From Streptomyces sp. CGMCC 4.7035 (lineage in GTDB: Bacteria > Actinomycetota > Actinomycetes > Streptomycetales > Streptomycetaceae), in contig NZ_CP134053.1 in NCBI RefSeq assembly GCF_031583065.1, positions 4,898,001 through 4,962,000 of the forward strand: a stretch of 64,000 nucleotides of DNA. Reading direction: 5' to 3'. The position numbers and the translations under genes are program-made. This document shows, piece by piece, positions 42,253 through 50,508 of the stretch (the stretch's first letter is position 1; each line of letters begins with the position of its first letter). The notes beneath the pieces are model-generated. The model was not told the origin of the DNA, searched no databases, and saw only the letters and a list, made by a program, of their open reading frames with translations.

Positions 42253-43062
42253 TCAGTCGATACGCTCGCCGAGCTCCTGCGCGATGCGCGCGGTGGCAGC
42301 CGCCGCGACGGCGATCCACTCGTCGTCGACCCGGGACTGGGGCGCCGTGGTGGCTATGGCCGCGCGGGCGCGCCCGCGCTTGTCACGGATGACCACGGCA
42401 ACCGCGCTCACATCGGCCTCGCTCTCGGCGTTGTTGATCGCGTAGCCGCGGCGCCGGACCTCGGTGAGCTGCTTACGGAGTTCGTCGCGGGTCTGGGGCG
42501 CACGCGACGAGGGGGCCTGCAGGCCCTCGGAGGGGTAACGGACCACGAACTCCTCCTCACTCAGCTCGGCGAGGAGGGCCTTCCCGGCCGCGGTCGCGTG
42601 GGCGGGCAGCGTCCAGCCGGTACGACTGCCGGTGCGTACGACCTGATTACTCTCGACGCTGTCGACGTAGAGCACCTCCGCCCCGCGGAGAGTCGCGAGG
42701 TGCACGGTCTCGTCGGTCTCATCGCGCAGTCGAACGAGCGCACCGTGGGCGAGCGCCCGGATGTCCATGTTCGCCACGACCGACAGACCGATATCGACGA
42801 GCGCGGGCCCGGGCTTGTAGGCGCGGGAGAACTCGTCCTGCGCCACGAAGTGATGATGGCTGAGCGTGGCCAGCATGCGGTGGACCGTCGAGCGCGACAG
42901 CCCCATGTCGCGAGCCACCTGATTGACCCGGATCATCTCGTGGTCCTCGAACATGCGCAGGAGCCGCAACACGTTGTCGACAGCCCCGATCAAGCCGGCC
43001 GGACGGTCGACGGAACTGGGCTCTTCGCTGTTGGTCCCCGGTTTCTGATCCACGCGGAGCAC
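42253..43062 (-). CDS. IclR-family regulator, catabolic regulon copy 2
   Basis: 269 residues from GTG 43062, aligned with the start of the paralogue at 23595; both have GGA(A)AATCC and a CTCCGCG/CTCTGCG-type context there. Winged helix: LRMFEDHEMIRVNQVARDMG, then SRSTVHRMLATLSHHHFVAQ. Effector domain: HLATLRGAEVLYVDSVESNQ and WTLPAHATAAGKALLAELSE. Divergent from DUF4242/TAXI genes, with site E between. Having two such regulators for one operator type raises the question of different ligands or of heteromers. Confidence 0.9.
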   Translation of the reverse strand: MLRVDQKPGTNSEEPSSVDRPAGLIGAVDNVLRLLRMFEDHEMIRVNQVARDMGLSRSTVHRMLATLSHHHFVAQDEFSRAYKPGPALVDIGLSVVANMDIRALAHGALVRLRDETDETVHLATLRGAEVLYVDSVESNQVVRTGSRTGWTLPAHATAAGKALLAELSEEEFVVRYPSEGLQAPSSRAPQTRDELRKQLTEVRRRGYAINNAESEADVSAVAVVIRDKRGRARAAIATTAPQSRVDDEWIAVAAAATARIAQELGERID

Positions 43063-43123
43063 AGTAGCGCAGGGATTTCCAGTCTCTGCACCCCTTGCGA
43101 TTACGTTCCAATGAACGGGACAG

Positions 43124-43143
43124 TGTTCTGTATCGTGATACAT
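43124..43143 (+). promoter_or_regulatory. IclR-regulon element, site E
   Basis: TGTTCTGTATCGTGATACAT, the closest match to consensus. It lies 62 bases from the IclR start and 24 from the DUF4242 ATG, matching site B geometry. Confidence 0.75.
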
Positions 43144-43166
43144 AGCAACGACGAGGGAGTCTTGCC

Positions 43167-43448
43167 ATGCCTCTGTACCTGAGCCTTCACCAGGCCCCGG
43201 GCCTCTCGGTGGAAGAGATCGCGGGGAACGCACCGGAAGTCGCCCAGCAGGTGCACGCGTCCTTCCGGCAGCTGTACGTGAACACCGAGACCGGGTTCAT
43301 CGTCTCTGTCTACGAGGCGGACGGCGCCAAGGCCGTCGAGGAGGAGTTCGAACGCATCGGCTTCCCCTTCGACGCCATCCACGAGATCGACTTCACCCAG
43401 AACTCCGCGGAGCTGGCCGAGATGGTTGCGCAGGCCGACCGTGTCTGA
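43167..43448 (+). CDS. DUF4242 (SCO4226-like) small protein
   Basis: 93 residues, ATG 43167, GAGGGAG eight bases upstream. Ferredoxin-like alpha-beta pattern with PLYLSLHQAPGLSVEEIAGN, FRQLYVNTETGFIVSVYEAD and EEEFERIGFPFDAIHEID. A family member from Streptomyces (SCO4226) is a nickel-binding protein. The stop lies 8 bases inside the TAXI gene, so the two are co-translated. Confidence 0.75.
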   Translation: MPLYLSLHQAPGLSVEEIAGNAPEVAQQVHASFRQLYVNTETGFIVSVYEADGAKAVEEEFERIGFPFDAIHEIDFTQNSAELAEMVAQADRV

Positions 43449-44403
43449 AGCACCTGTTCTGGGACGGCCGATCACACTCCACTTCCGGGGGGACTGGGGG
43501 CAGGCCAACATCCACCGGATGTGCGGCTGGATCGCTCAGGAGATCGGCGATCGCGCACCTGAGGGCTCCCGGTTCGCCATCTGGTCCGGCCGTGGAGGCC
43601 TCGACCAGATCGAGGCGCTGCGCGGCGGCGCGGTCGACATCGCCATCGCCACTCCGACCGCCGCGATGCGGATGCTGCACCGCGCGGGGAACGCGAAGGG
43701 GATCGCCTCGCTGGGTGTGGTCGGCCAGCGCGACCGTCTGGTCGTCGCGGTCGACGCGGCCCTGCCGGTGAACACGGTGGCCGATCTCGGGGCCATTGCG
43801 GACCAGTTGACGGTGGCGACCTCGCCGGACGACGGCGTCAACCTCATCGGTTTCGCCGCTCACAAGGCGCTGCGCCTGGCCGGCGTCGACCCCGACAAGC
43901 TCACCTTCCGCTACGACGAGCGACCGTTCCCGGCGGTGGCCCGCTTCGCGGCGGGCGAGGCGAACGTCCTCATCCACGAGGCAGTGATGACTCCCGCGTG
44001 GCAGCGCATCGACCGCGTTCGACCCGTCAACTACCTGCCCTGGGGAGACGAGGTCCTGCGCTCCTTCGCGGCCCAGGGATGGCCGGACGCCGTGGTGGAA
44101 GCCGGATACCTTCCCGGACTGCACGACGATCTGCGAACGCTCGACTTCTCCGACTTCGCGGTGCTGTGCCGGGAGGACCTGGAGGACGACGTGGCCGCCC
44201 TGGCCACCTGGTGCATGGTGATGACGCGCCGTGCCCTGGAGGCGCAGTACGCGCATCTGCCGGCCGACCACTCACCGGTCACGTACCCGCTCGTTCCCGC
44301 CGACATGGCGCGAACCCCGCTGCCGCTGCATCCGGCTTCGGCACGCATGTACGAGGCACTGGGGAACAACGAGCTGGTCGACGGCGCCCCGATCTGGAAG
44401 TGA
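43441..44403 (+). CDS. TAXI-like solute-binding-fold protein without signal peptide, copy D
   Basis: 320 residues from GTG 43441. Landmarks: ITLHFRGDWGQANIHRMCGW, FAIWSGRGGLDQIEALRGGA, VDIAIATPTAAMRMLH, VATSPDDGVNLIGFAAHKAL, VNYLPWGDEVLRSFAAQGWP and SDFAVLCREDLEDDVAALAT. It is the full-length relative of copy B at 23789. No export signal and no TRAP permease genes are near, so the usual transport role is unlikely. Both copies are first-line genes of the IclR regulon. Confidence 0.65.
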   Translation: MSEAPVLGRPITLHFRGDWGQANIHRMCGWIAQEIGDRAPEGSRFAIWSGRGGLDQIEALRGGAVDIAIATPTAAMRMLHRAGNAKGIASLGVVGQRDRLVVAVDAALPVNTVADLGAIADQLTVATSPDDGVNLIGFAAHKALRLAGVDPDKLTFRYDERPFPAVARFAAGEANVLIHEAVMTPAWQRIDRVRPVNYLPWGDEVLRSFAAQGWPDAVVEAGYLPGLHDDLRTLDFSDFAVLCREDLEDDVAALATWCMVMTRRALEAQYAHLPADHSPVTYPLVPADMARTPLPLHPASARMYEALGNNELVDGAPIWK

Positions 44404-44418
44404 CGAGGAGCAGAGAAC

Positions 44419-44787
44419 ATGATCCAGCTCGCCCATCTCGACGAGTCCATTCCCTACCGACAGCAGCTCCAGGGAGAGGAAGGCCCCATCGTCCTGATCA
44501 ACACCTTCACGGCCCCCGACGGAAAGGTCGACGAGGTCGTGGAGGCATGGAAGTGGGATGCCCAGTACTTCCAGAAGCAGCCCGGATACATATCCGCCCA
44601 GCTGCACCGCGGTACCGCCGGAAGCCGGGTACTGGTGAACGTCGCCGTCTGGGAATCGGTCGCGCAGCTCCGGGCGGCTTTCTCCACTGAAGAGTTTCAG
44701 AAGGCCCGCTCCCACTATCCCGACGGATCGTTCTCATACCCCCACATCTTCCAGAAGGTCGCTGTGGAGGGCGTCTGCGTCGCGTGA
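44419..44787 (+). CDS. Antibiotic-biosynthesis-monooxygenase (ABM) domain protein
   Basis: 122 residues, ATG 44419, GAGGAG upstream. The dimeric alpha-beta barrel pattern is IVLINTFTAPDGKVDEVVEA, GYISAQLHRGTAGSRVLVNV, then AVWESVAQLRAAFSTEEFQK. Members include cofactor-free monooxygenases and haem-degrading proteins. It closes the operon with DUF4242 and TAXI copy D and is followed by a strong hairpin at 44829. Confidence 0.8.
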   Translation: MIQLAHLDESIPYRQQLQGEEGPIVLINTFTAPDGKVDEVVEAWKWDAQYFQKQPGYISAQLHRGTAGSRVLVNVAVWESVAQLRAAFSTEEFQKARSHYPDGSFSYPHIFQKVAVEGVCVA

Positions 44788-44828
44788 ACAACCCGACGCG
44801 GGCGAGGTGACGTCCGTCGTACGACAAG

Positions 44829-44858
44829 GGGCGCAGAGCCGACGGCGGCTCTGCGCCC
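44829..44858. terminator. 13-bp perfect hairpin terminator
   Basis: GGGCGCAGAGCCG and its complement around ACGG, 41 bases after the ABM gene stop. Confidence 0.88.
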
Positions 44859-44869
44859 GCGGCGCGTCA

Positions 44870-45380
44870 GAACACCCCCTTGCCATGCCCCCCGCGACCA
44901 CATCGTCCGGCAGCCTGGCATAACGCCAGTGCACGGCATCCAGGGAATGGGCGGTCCGCCGAGCCATCTCGGCGGTGTCGACGCCGACGAGCGCGCCCGC
45001 GCGCTCACGGAACTCGCCGTCGATGAGCACGGTGTCCACGTCCCCGGTCCGGTGTAGAAGACCAGCGTCGCCACCGGGACGGGCCCGGACCGGATCCGGG
45101 GAGACCGCGACGATGTCGGCGCGCTTCCCGAGCGTCAGCGTGCCCACTTCGTCCTGGAGCCCGACCGCCCGCGCCCCGCTGCTGGTCGCCAGTTCAAGCG
45201 CGGCGCGTGCGGGCAGCAGGTCCTACGGGTAGCCCCCCGCCTCGCCGGCGGCCCGCCGCTTTTCGGTCAGCAGCAAGCGTGCCTCGCCGAGAATGTCGGC
45301 CTGCGCGGAACAGGTCGTGTCCATACCGACGCCCGCCGCTCCGCCTCGCTCGACGAGCCTGCACGCGACCAACGACCCGA
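44870..45380 (-). pseudogene. Amidohydrolase (chlorohydrolase/cytosine-deaminase type), C-terminal remnant
   Basis: The minus strand reads GMDTTCSAQADILGEARLLL (metal-site Asp region), then GYP, TAG at 45223-45225, then in the same frame DLLPARAALELATSSGARAV and GTLTLGKRADIVAVSPDPVR. A pair of compensating shifts near 45050-45090 places VATLVFYTGPG in another frame before DVDTVLIDGEF. The N-terminal metal-binding half is absent. Dead gene with truncation, nonsense codon and frameshifts. Confidence 0.75.
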
Positions 45381-45419
45381 GGCCCATCCCGCCGAAGCGG
45401 CGGCGAAGGGAGCAACCCG

Positions 45420-46101
45420 ATGAGCGACGCGATCGACATCCTGGTCGTCGACGACGACTTCATGGTGGCCCGGCTGCACCAGACCTTCGTCGACCGAGTG
45501 CCGCCTTGCCGGGTGGTCGGCACGGCGGGCACCGGCGAGCAGGCCGTCACCGCGGTCGACCAGCTGCTTCCCGACTTGGTCCTCCGCGACCCGTACCTGC
45601 CCGACCTCTTCGGTCTGGACGTCATCCAAATTGCGCACCGCGGGACACGACTGCGACATCGTGGTCATCAGCGCCGCCCGTGAGGCCGACACCATGCGCC
45701 GCGCCGTCCGCCACGGTGTGGTCGACTACCTGCTCAAACCCTTCGACCACGAAGATCTGCGACCCCGTCTGGAGCGGAACGCCGCCCGACGTGGCCGTCT
45801 TCTCACGACGGTGGTGCGCGGGCAGGCCGACATCGACCGGGTGCTGTCCGCCGAGCCCCTGCCCCGGGCCGGTGCCACGCTCCCAAAGGGGCTTAGCGTG
45901 GAGACCTCCGACCTCGTCGAGCACGCTCTTCGCGAAGCCGACAGAACGTTGTCGGCCGCCGAGTGGGCGGCCGTCACCGGCATCTCGCGAGTCAGCGCCC
46001 GCCGCTATCTGGAGCACTTCCACACCACCGGCACCGCCGACGTCTCGCTGCGCTACGGGGGCGTCGGCCGACCGGAGCGGCGCTACGGCCGGCGCGGGTG
46101 A
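45420..46101 (+). pseudogene. CitB/DcuR-type response regulator with frameshift
   Basis: ATG 45420 gives ILVVDDDFMVARLHQTFVDR, an intact acidic pocket, and LVLRDPYLPDLFGLDVIQ with the phosphoacceptor Asp. The frame then shifts near 45633 to LRTAGHDCDIVVISAAREAD, VVDYLLKPFDHEDLRP (with the conserved Lys) and a C-terminal helix-turn-helix, AAEWAAVTGISRVSARRYLE. A single indel separates the halves. No cognate sensor kinase is adjacent; the next gene is a phosphatase on the other strand. Confidence 0.75.
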
Positions 46102-46203
46102 GCGAAGAGGACGAAGTCCGACCACATGCGGAGATCGGTTACGTCGCAAGCGCTCCCGCCGACCATTGCGGTGCCCGGACTCAGCGGTTCCGGCGCGGAC
46201 CGC

Positions 46204-48531
46204 TCAGGAACCAGTCTGGTGGAGTGTCTGTTCCGCCCAGATCGTCTTGCCGTCTCCGGTGTAGCGGGTGCCCCAGCGCTGAGTGAGCTGGGCCACGAGG
46301 AAGAGGCCGCGACCGCCCTCGTCGAAGTCCCGGGCACGGCGCAGATGGGGAGCGGTGCTGCTTTCGTCGGACACCTCGCACACCAGTCTGCGTTCGCGGA
46401 TAAGCCGTAGCCGAATGGGCCCGGCGGCGTACCTGATCGCATTGGTCACCAGCTCGCTGACCACCAGCTCGGTCACGAACCCGTCCTCCTCCAGACCCCA
46501 CGCGGCGAGCCGGTCCGCCACCTTTCGGCGGACCTCTGCCACAGCTGCGGGTTCGCACGCCACTTCCCAGTCGGCGACCTGGTTCTCGTCGAGCATGCGG
46601 GGCCGCACGAGGAGGAGAGCCACGTCGTCGGTGCGGCGCCCGGAGGACATGGACTCCAGAACGCTGTCGCTCAGCCTTTCGAGGGATGGGGAGGGACGGG
46701 CCAGGGCGCGGCGCAACTCGACGAGGCCATGATCAAGGTCCCGGTCCCGCGACGTGATGAGTCCGTCCGTGAACAGTGCCAGCAGGCTCCCGGGAGGTGT
46801 GGCGAATTCCGCAGCTTCGAAGGGCAGACTGCCGAGGCCCAGGGGCGGTCCGAGAGGCAGGTCCACGGCCCGGTTGCTGCCGTCGGCGAGGATCAGCACC
46901 GGTGGCGGGTGTCCCGCCCGGGCCGCGCAGCAGGTCCCGGAGACCGGGTCGTAGACGGCGTACAGGCAGGTGGCGCAGAAGTCTCCCAAGGTCTCGCCGG
47001 CGGGGTCGCCTTCGAACTCGCCCACCCCGTGGGTCACGATGTCGTCCAGGTGGGTGAGGAGCTCGTCCGGCGGCAGATCGATGTCGGCTAGGGTGCGCAC
47101 CGCTGTTCGGAGCCGTCCCATCGTCGCCGCGGCGTGGATGCCGTGCCCCACGACGTCGCCGACCACGAGGCCGAGCCGTGCCCCGGGCAAGGGGATCACG
47201 TCGAACCAGTCCCCGCCCACTTCCGAGCCGCTGTCGGCGGGCAGGTAGCGAGTGGCCGTTTCGGCCGCCAGATGGCCCGGCGCCCCCGGAGGCAGCATGG
47301 CGCGCTGCAGGGTGAGCGCCACACTTCGCTCCCGGGTGTACCGGCGTGCGTTGTCGAGGCAGATCGCGGCACGGGCGACAAAATCCTCGGCAACGACCAG
47401 GTCGTCCGGTCCGAAGGGCGCGCGTGACGCCGTACATCTGACGAACAGGGCGGCACCCAGCGATACACCCCGGGCACGAATGGGGACGGCCACGAGCGTG
47501 TGTCCGGTCTCGCCGCTGCCGCTCTCGCGGAACACGGGCTGCCCGTCGGCAAGGCACTGTTCCACAACCGACGACCACGCGAGAGGCGTCCGTGCCCCGG
47601 TGCCGTCGAGTGCGGGCTGGAGCGGCAACTGCGGGGCCCATTCGGATGCCGCTTCTATGAGGGCCCCGGGACCTGCGCAACGCGGCGGCGGCACCTCTCC
47701 TCGGAACACCGGCTCCAGGAGTTCCACGCCCGCGTAGTCGGCGTAGCGCGGGACGGCGACCGCGACGAGTTCCTCGGCGGTTCCCGTGACGTCCAGGCTG
47801 CCGCCGATGCGCGCCCTGGCCTCGCCGAGAAGAGCGAGCCGCTCCCGGGCGCCGTACTGCTCCGAGTAATCGGCGGCGGCGAACCCCACAGCCCGGGTAC
47901 GGCCGGTCTCGTCCGTGAGCGGGAAGAGATCGTCCACCCAGGCGTGTGCGCGTAGCTCGCCGGGAAGCCTGACGAAGTTCTCCAGGGACTCCGGCGTGCC
48001 GGTCCGGGCGACCCGCAGGACACGGCAGTCGATCTCGTCGAAGGCGGGGCCCTGAAAGACCTCGGTCGTGCGCTGACCGCGCATGTGAGCGATATCGGCG
48101 CGCCCGGCCATCCTGAGCGCCCGCTCGTTGACATCGAGAATGCGGCCCTCAAGGTCGAAGATCACGAGGACGGTGGGCTGCTGATCGAACAATCGCCGCA
48201 CGAAGAGATGGTCCGCCGAAGTGGCCGACTCCGCCGGTTCCTGGACAGTGAACAAGAACTCCGTCTCTTCCCCGTTGTCGTCCAACTGGCACAACCGAAA
48301 CGCCAGGTCCATGACATGACCGTCACGATGCCTCAGCGTCTGGTGGCCGACGACCAGATCAGCAAGCGGTCTGCCGACGATCTCCCCCGGGGTGTATCCG
48401 AGCAGTGCCTCCGCGCCGCGACTCCAGGACCTGAGGCGTCCTTCACAGTCCACCACCGCGACAGCGAGAGACTCGTCCATGGCACCGGCCAGTTCGGAGA
48501 GGAGGCCAGCCTGCCGACCGTGTCTGTCCAT
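46204..48531 (-). CDS. PAS-GAF-SpoIIE phosphatase with anti-sigma-type kinase domain
   Basis: 775 residues from the codon at 48531. Two PAS domains (~1-120, with GRLRSWSRGAEALLGYTPGE, and ~125-240, with VIFDLEGRILDVNERALRMA), a GAF-like domain (~240-400, ending DFVARAAICLDNARRYTRE), a PP2C/SpoIIE phosphatase (~415-625, with EVGGDWFDVIPLPG, GDVVGHGIHAA and FTDGLITSRDRD), then a HATPase_c domain (~640-770, with ELVVSELVTNAIRYA and FDEGGRGLFLV). The phosphatase-plus-RsbW-like layout is common in Streptomyces and controls anti-sigma-factor antagonists. Soluble, no membrane helices. Confidence 0.9.
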   Translation of the reverse strand: MDRHGRQAGLLSELAGAMDESLAVAVVDCEGRLRSWSRGAEALLGYTPGEIVGRPLADLVVGHQTLRHRDGHVMDLAFRLCQLDDNGEETEFLFTVQEPAESATSADHLFVRRLFDQQPTVLVIFDLEGRILDVNERALRMAGRADIAHMRGQRTTEVFQGPAFDEIDCRVLRVARTGTPESLENFVRLPGELRAHAWVDDLFPLTDETGRTRAVGFAAADYSEQYGARERLALLGEARARIGGSLDVTGTAEELVAVAVPRYADYAGVELLEPVFRGEVPPPRCAGPGALIEAASEWAPQLPLQPALDGTGARTPLAWSSVVEQCLADGQPVFRESGSGETGHTLVAVPIRARGVSLGAALFVRCTASRAPFGPDDLVVAEDFVARAAICLDNARRYTRERSVALTLQRAMLPPGAPGHLAAETATRYLPADSGSEVGGDWFDVIPLPGARLGLVVGDVVGHGIHAAATMGRLRTAVRTLADIDLPPDELLTHLDDIVTHGVGEFEGDPAGETLGDFCATCLYAVYDPVSGTCCAARAGHPPPVLILADGSNRAVDLPLGPPLGLGSLPFEAAEFATPPGSLLALFTDGLITSRDRDLDHGLVELRRALARPSPSLERLSDSVLESMSSGRRTDDVALLLVRPRMLDENQVADWEVACEPAAVAEVRRKVADRLAAWGLEEDGFVTELVVSELVTNAIRYAAGPIRLRLIRERRLVCEVSDESSTAPHLRRARDFDEGGRGLFLVAQLTQRWGTRYTGDGKTIWAEQTLHQTGS

Positions 48532-48618
48532 TTCCGTTCCTGCTCACTTCGCGAAGACTGGAGCACAGTTCAGAATTGCCGTAATTGGATCGGAAGGCAA
48601 CAAATCCGGAGTGCGGCG

Positions 48619-48975
48619 CTACCGCACCTGGTCCGCTCCGAAGACGCGCATCAGCAACGCGAGAAGCCCGCAGCACCGGAGCAGCGCGGTGAGCTCGAAC
48701 AGCTTGGCGGGCCCCAGGGCCGCGATCGCTTCGGAGTACTCGGCGTCGGTCAGTGTGCTGTGGTCGAGCAGAAGGCGCGTGGCCGTGGCCACCGCAGACT
48801 CCTCCGGGGCCGCGAGGTCGCGAGGGACACGCGTGCCAGATCGCGGGCGTGTGGGCTTCCACGAGACTTAAGGGGCCGGACCCCGTGCAGCACGCGGAGC
48901 CATGCATCGGTGATGCCTGCGTGCGACGCCTCGGCCGTGATCGGCGCCGTCGCCTGATCGTCCTCACCGACCAGC
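48619..48975 (-). pseudogene. Carboxymuconolactone-decarboxylase-family remnant
   Basis: The minus strand ends with RLLLDHSTLTDAEYSEAIAA, LGPAKLFELTALLRCCGLLA and LLMRVFGADQVR, the C-terminal helices of CMD-like proteins. The preceding part lies in other frames (HAGITDAWLRVLHGV), so the gene is frameshifted and lacks the CxxC peroxidase-type centre. Confidence 0.55.
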
Positions 48976-49059
48976 ACCAGGGCCGTGATCTAGCCCACGC
49001 TTGTGGAGTAGTCGTAGGCGCTCAGTGCCCGGCAGCCCGCGGCATGTGCCGATGAGTCG

Positions 49060-49175
49060 GCCCTGGTGGAGATCCGGGCGATCCGCGCGCCCGAGCCGAC
49101 CGGTCTCGACTGGGAGAAGGCCGCCGCGCTGCCCGTGGCAGCCGAGACCGCCGACCGCGTCATGCGGGCCGTCGC
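49060..49175 (+). pseudogene. Zinc-type quinone oxidoreductase fragment
   Basis: Only about 38 codons: PEPTGLDWEKAAALPVAAET, then ADRVMRAVAA, a stretch conserved in medium-chain NADPH:quinone reductases. Nothing of the family remains on either side. Confidence 0.5.
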
Positions 49176-49265
49176 CGCTGTCCCTGAGCGATGCCCCCGT
49201 CCATGCATGGCTTCCCGCACCGAGCGCGGCAGGGACCTCCCGGAACTCCCCCGCCTTGCGATGCT

Positions 49266-49847
49266 TCAGCTTTGCCGACTTGTGCTGGTCGAGTGGATCT
49301 GCTTGTGCACCCGGCATACGTCGTCCGCCACAACGCTGTTGATGTTCACCGCCCGGGCTTCCCCCTTTCGCCAGCCGCAGCCCGCCATCATCACGATCTC
49401 AAGCGCGAGATCTTCGTCAGCGACAGTCAGCACCTTCTTCACATAGCTGAGAGACGGGATGACCACGATCGGCGTAACGGCGTTCACCTTTCTTGATGCG
49501 AGGTGGGCGATGATGTGCACGTTGATGGAGCTGTCCACGTGCCAGCCCGTGGAGTACTCCGTCATCCTCCGCTGCCGGGGCCGCCACTGCTTCGCCCATT
49601 CCGCGACCGCCTGCTGACCGAGCTCGCGGCGAACCTCGGCAACGGACAGTGCCGTTTTCTTCTTCTCCGCGGAGATCTGCGTAAGGCGCTCGATCGCGTC
49701 GTCCTGTGTGCCGTAACCGGCCTCTTCGCGCTGTTTACCGAGAGCGTCCCGGAACCGAATCGTGTACGGGTGCAGGCAACGGGTCGGCCTTGAACAACCG
49801 CATTCCTTGAAGTGCGACCCCATCCCACTGGCGAACTGTCGAGCCAC
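49266..49847 (-). pseudogene. Tyrosine-recombinase (phage/plasmid integrase) N-terminal fragment
   Basis: About 193 codons. The N-terminal SAM-like DNA-binding part is PYTIRFRDALGKQREEAGYG, then QWRPRQRRMTEYSTGWHVDS. The start of the catalytic domain is VADEDLALEIVMMAGCGWRK with the first catalytic Arg in GWRKGEARAV. It ends in unrelated codons before the HxxR and Tyr boxes. Probably what is left of an integrative element; no attachment site or tRNA gene was found nearby. Confidence 0.7.
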
Positions 49848-49906
49848 GCATCAAGCCTTCCGAGCAGGGCGCCGGGCGGCACAGCAGGCCCTGCCACGGG
49901 TGCAGG

Positions 49907-50356
49907 TCAGCAGCCGGGACACCGTCCGGCCTCATGCTGACCATTTGCTGACCCGGACGTGGCGATCAGCATGAGGCCGAAGACTGACTGAACCACCATG
50001 CCGAAGCGCGAGCTGAATGAGGAGAGGTAGTCCTTGCTTTCAACGTTCGAGGGCTTGCGCGGGTCGAACACGACAGGGAACTCGACTCCCTCGAACGGCG
50101 CCGGCTTCGGGGCGGTGACGTGGGCCCAGATCTCCTGACCATCGGCTGTGTGGAAAGAACAGTTCAATAGCTCCACCCTCGTCCCGCCCCGGCGAATGCG
50201 CTCCTCGCAGACGGCGGTGGTTTCCACGCCCCGAGTTCTGAGCCGCCGCTCACGCACTTGTTTCGGAACGAACAGGAGTGACGTGATACCGATGGGCACG
50301 GAGATGATCAGGAACGGCACGCCGTAGTTCGTTGCGCTTGCGAGCATGATGGACAC
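49907..50356 (-). CDS. DUF3592-like membrane protein
   Basis: 149 residues from GTG 50356, AGGGGGAA upstream. One helix at the start (YGVPFLIISVPIGITSLLFV) and one near the end (FGMVVQSVFGLMLIATSG) flank a soluble beta-rich part with RRGGTRVELLNCSFHTADGQ and EFPVVFDPRKPSNVESKDYL. The function of the family is unknown. It is placed next to an integrase fragment and an IS256 copy, so it may be cargo of a lost element. Confidence 0.6.
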   Translation of the reverse strand: MSIMLASATNYGVPFLIISVPIGITSLLFVPKQVRERRLRTRGVETTAVCEERIRRGGTRVELLNCSFHTADGQEIWAHVTAPKPAPFEGVEFPVVFDPRKPSNVESKDYLSSFSSRFGMVVQSVFGLMLIATSGSANGQHEAGRCPGC

Positions 50357-50508
50357 GTCCGTTCCCCCTGGTAAGTCGCGATGCGCGATGTCGCAGCATA
50401 CAACCGGTAGTTCGAGATCAGGCATGGGAGAGAACCATCGGCGCCGGCTGCAGCGCATGGCGGACTGGCAACAGTTGATCTACTTGTTTCCGCAGGCCAC
50501 TCCGGCTG

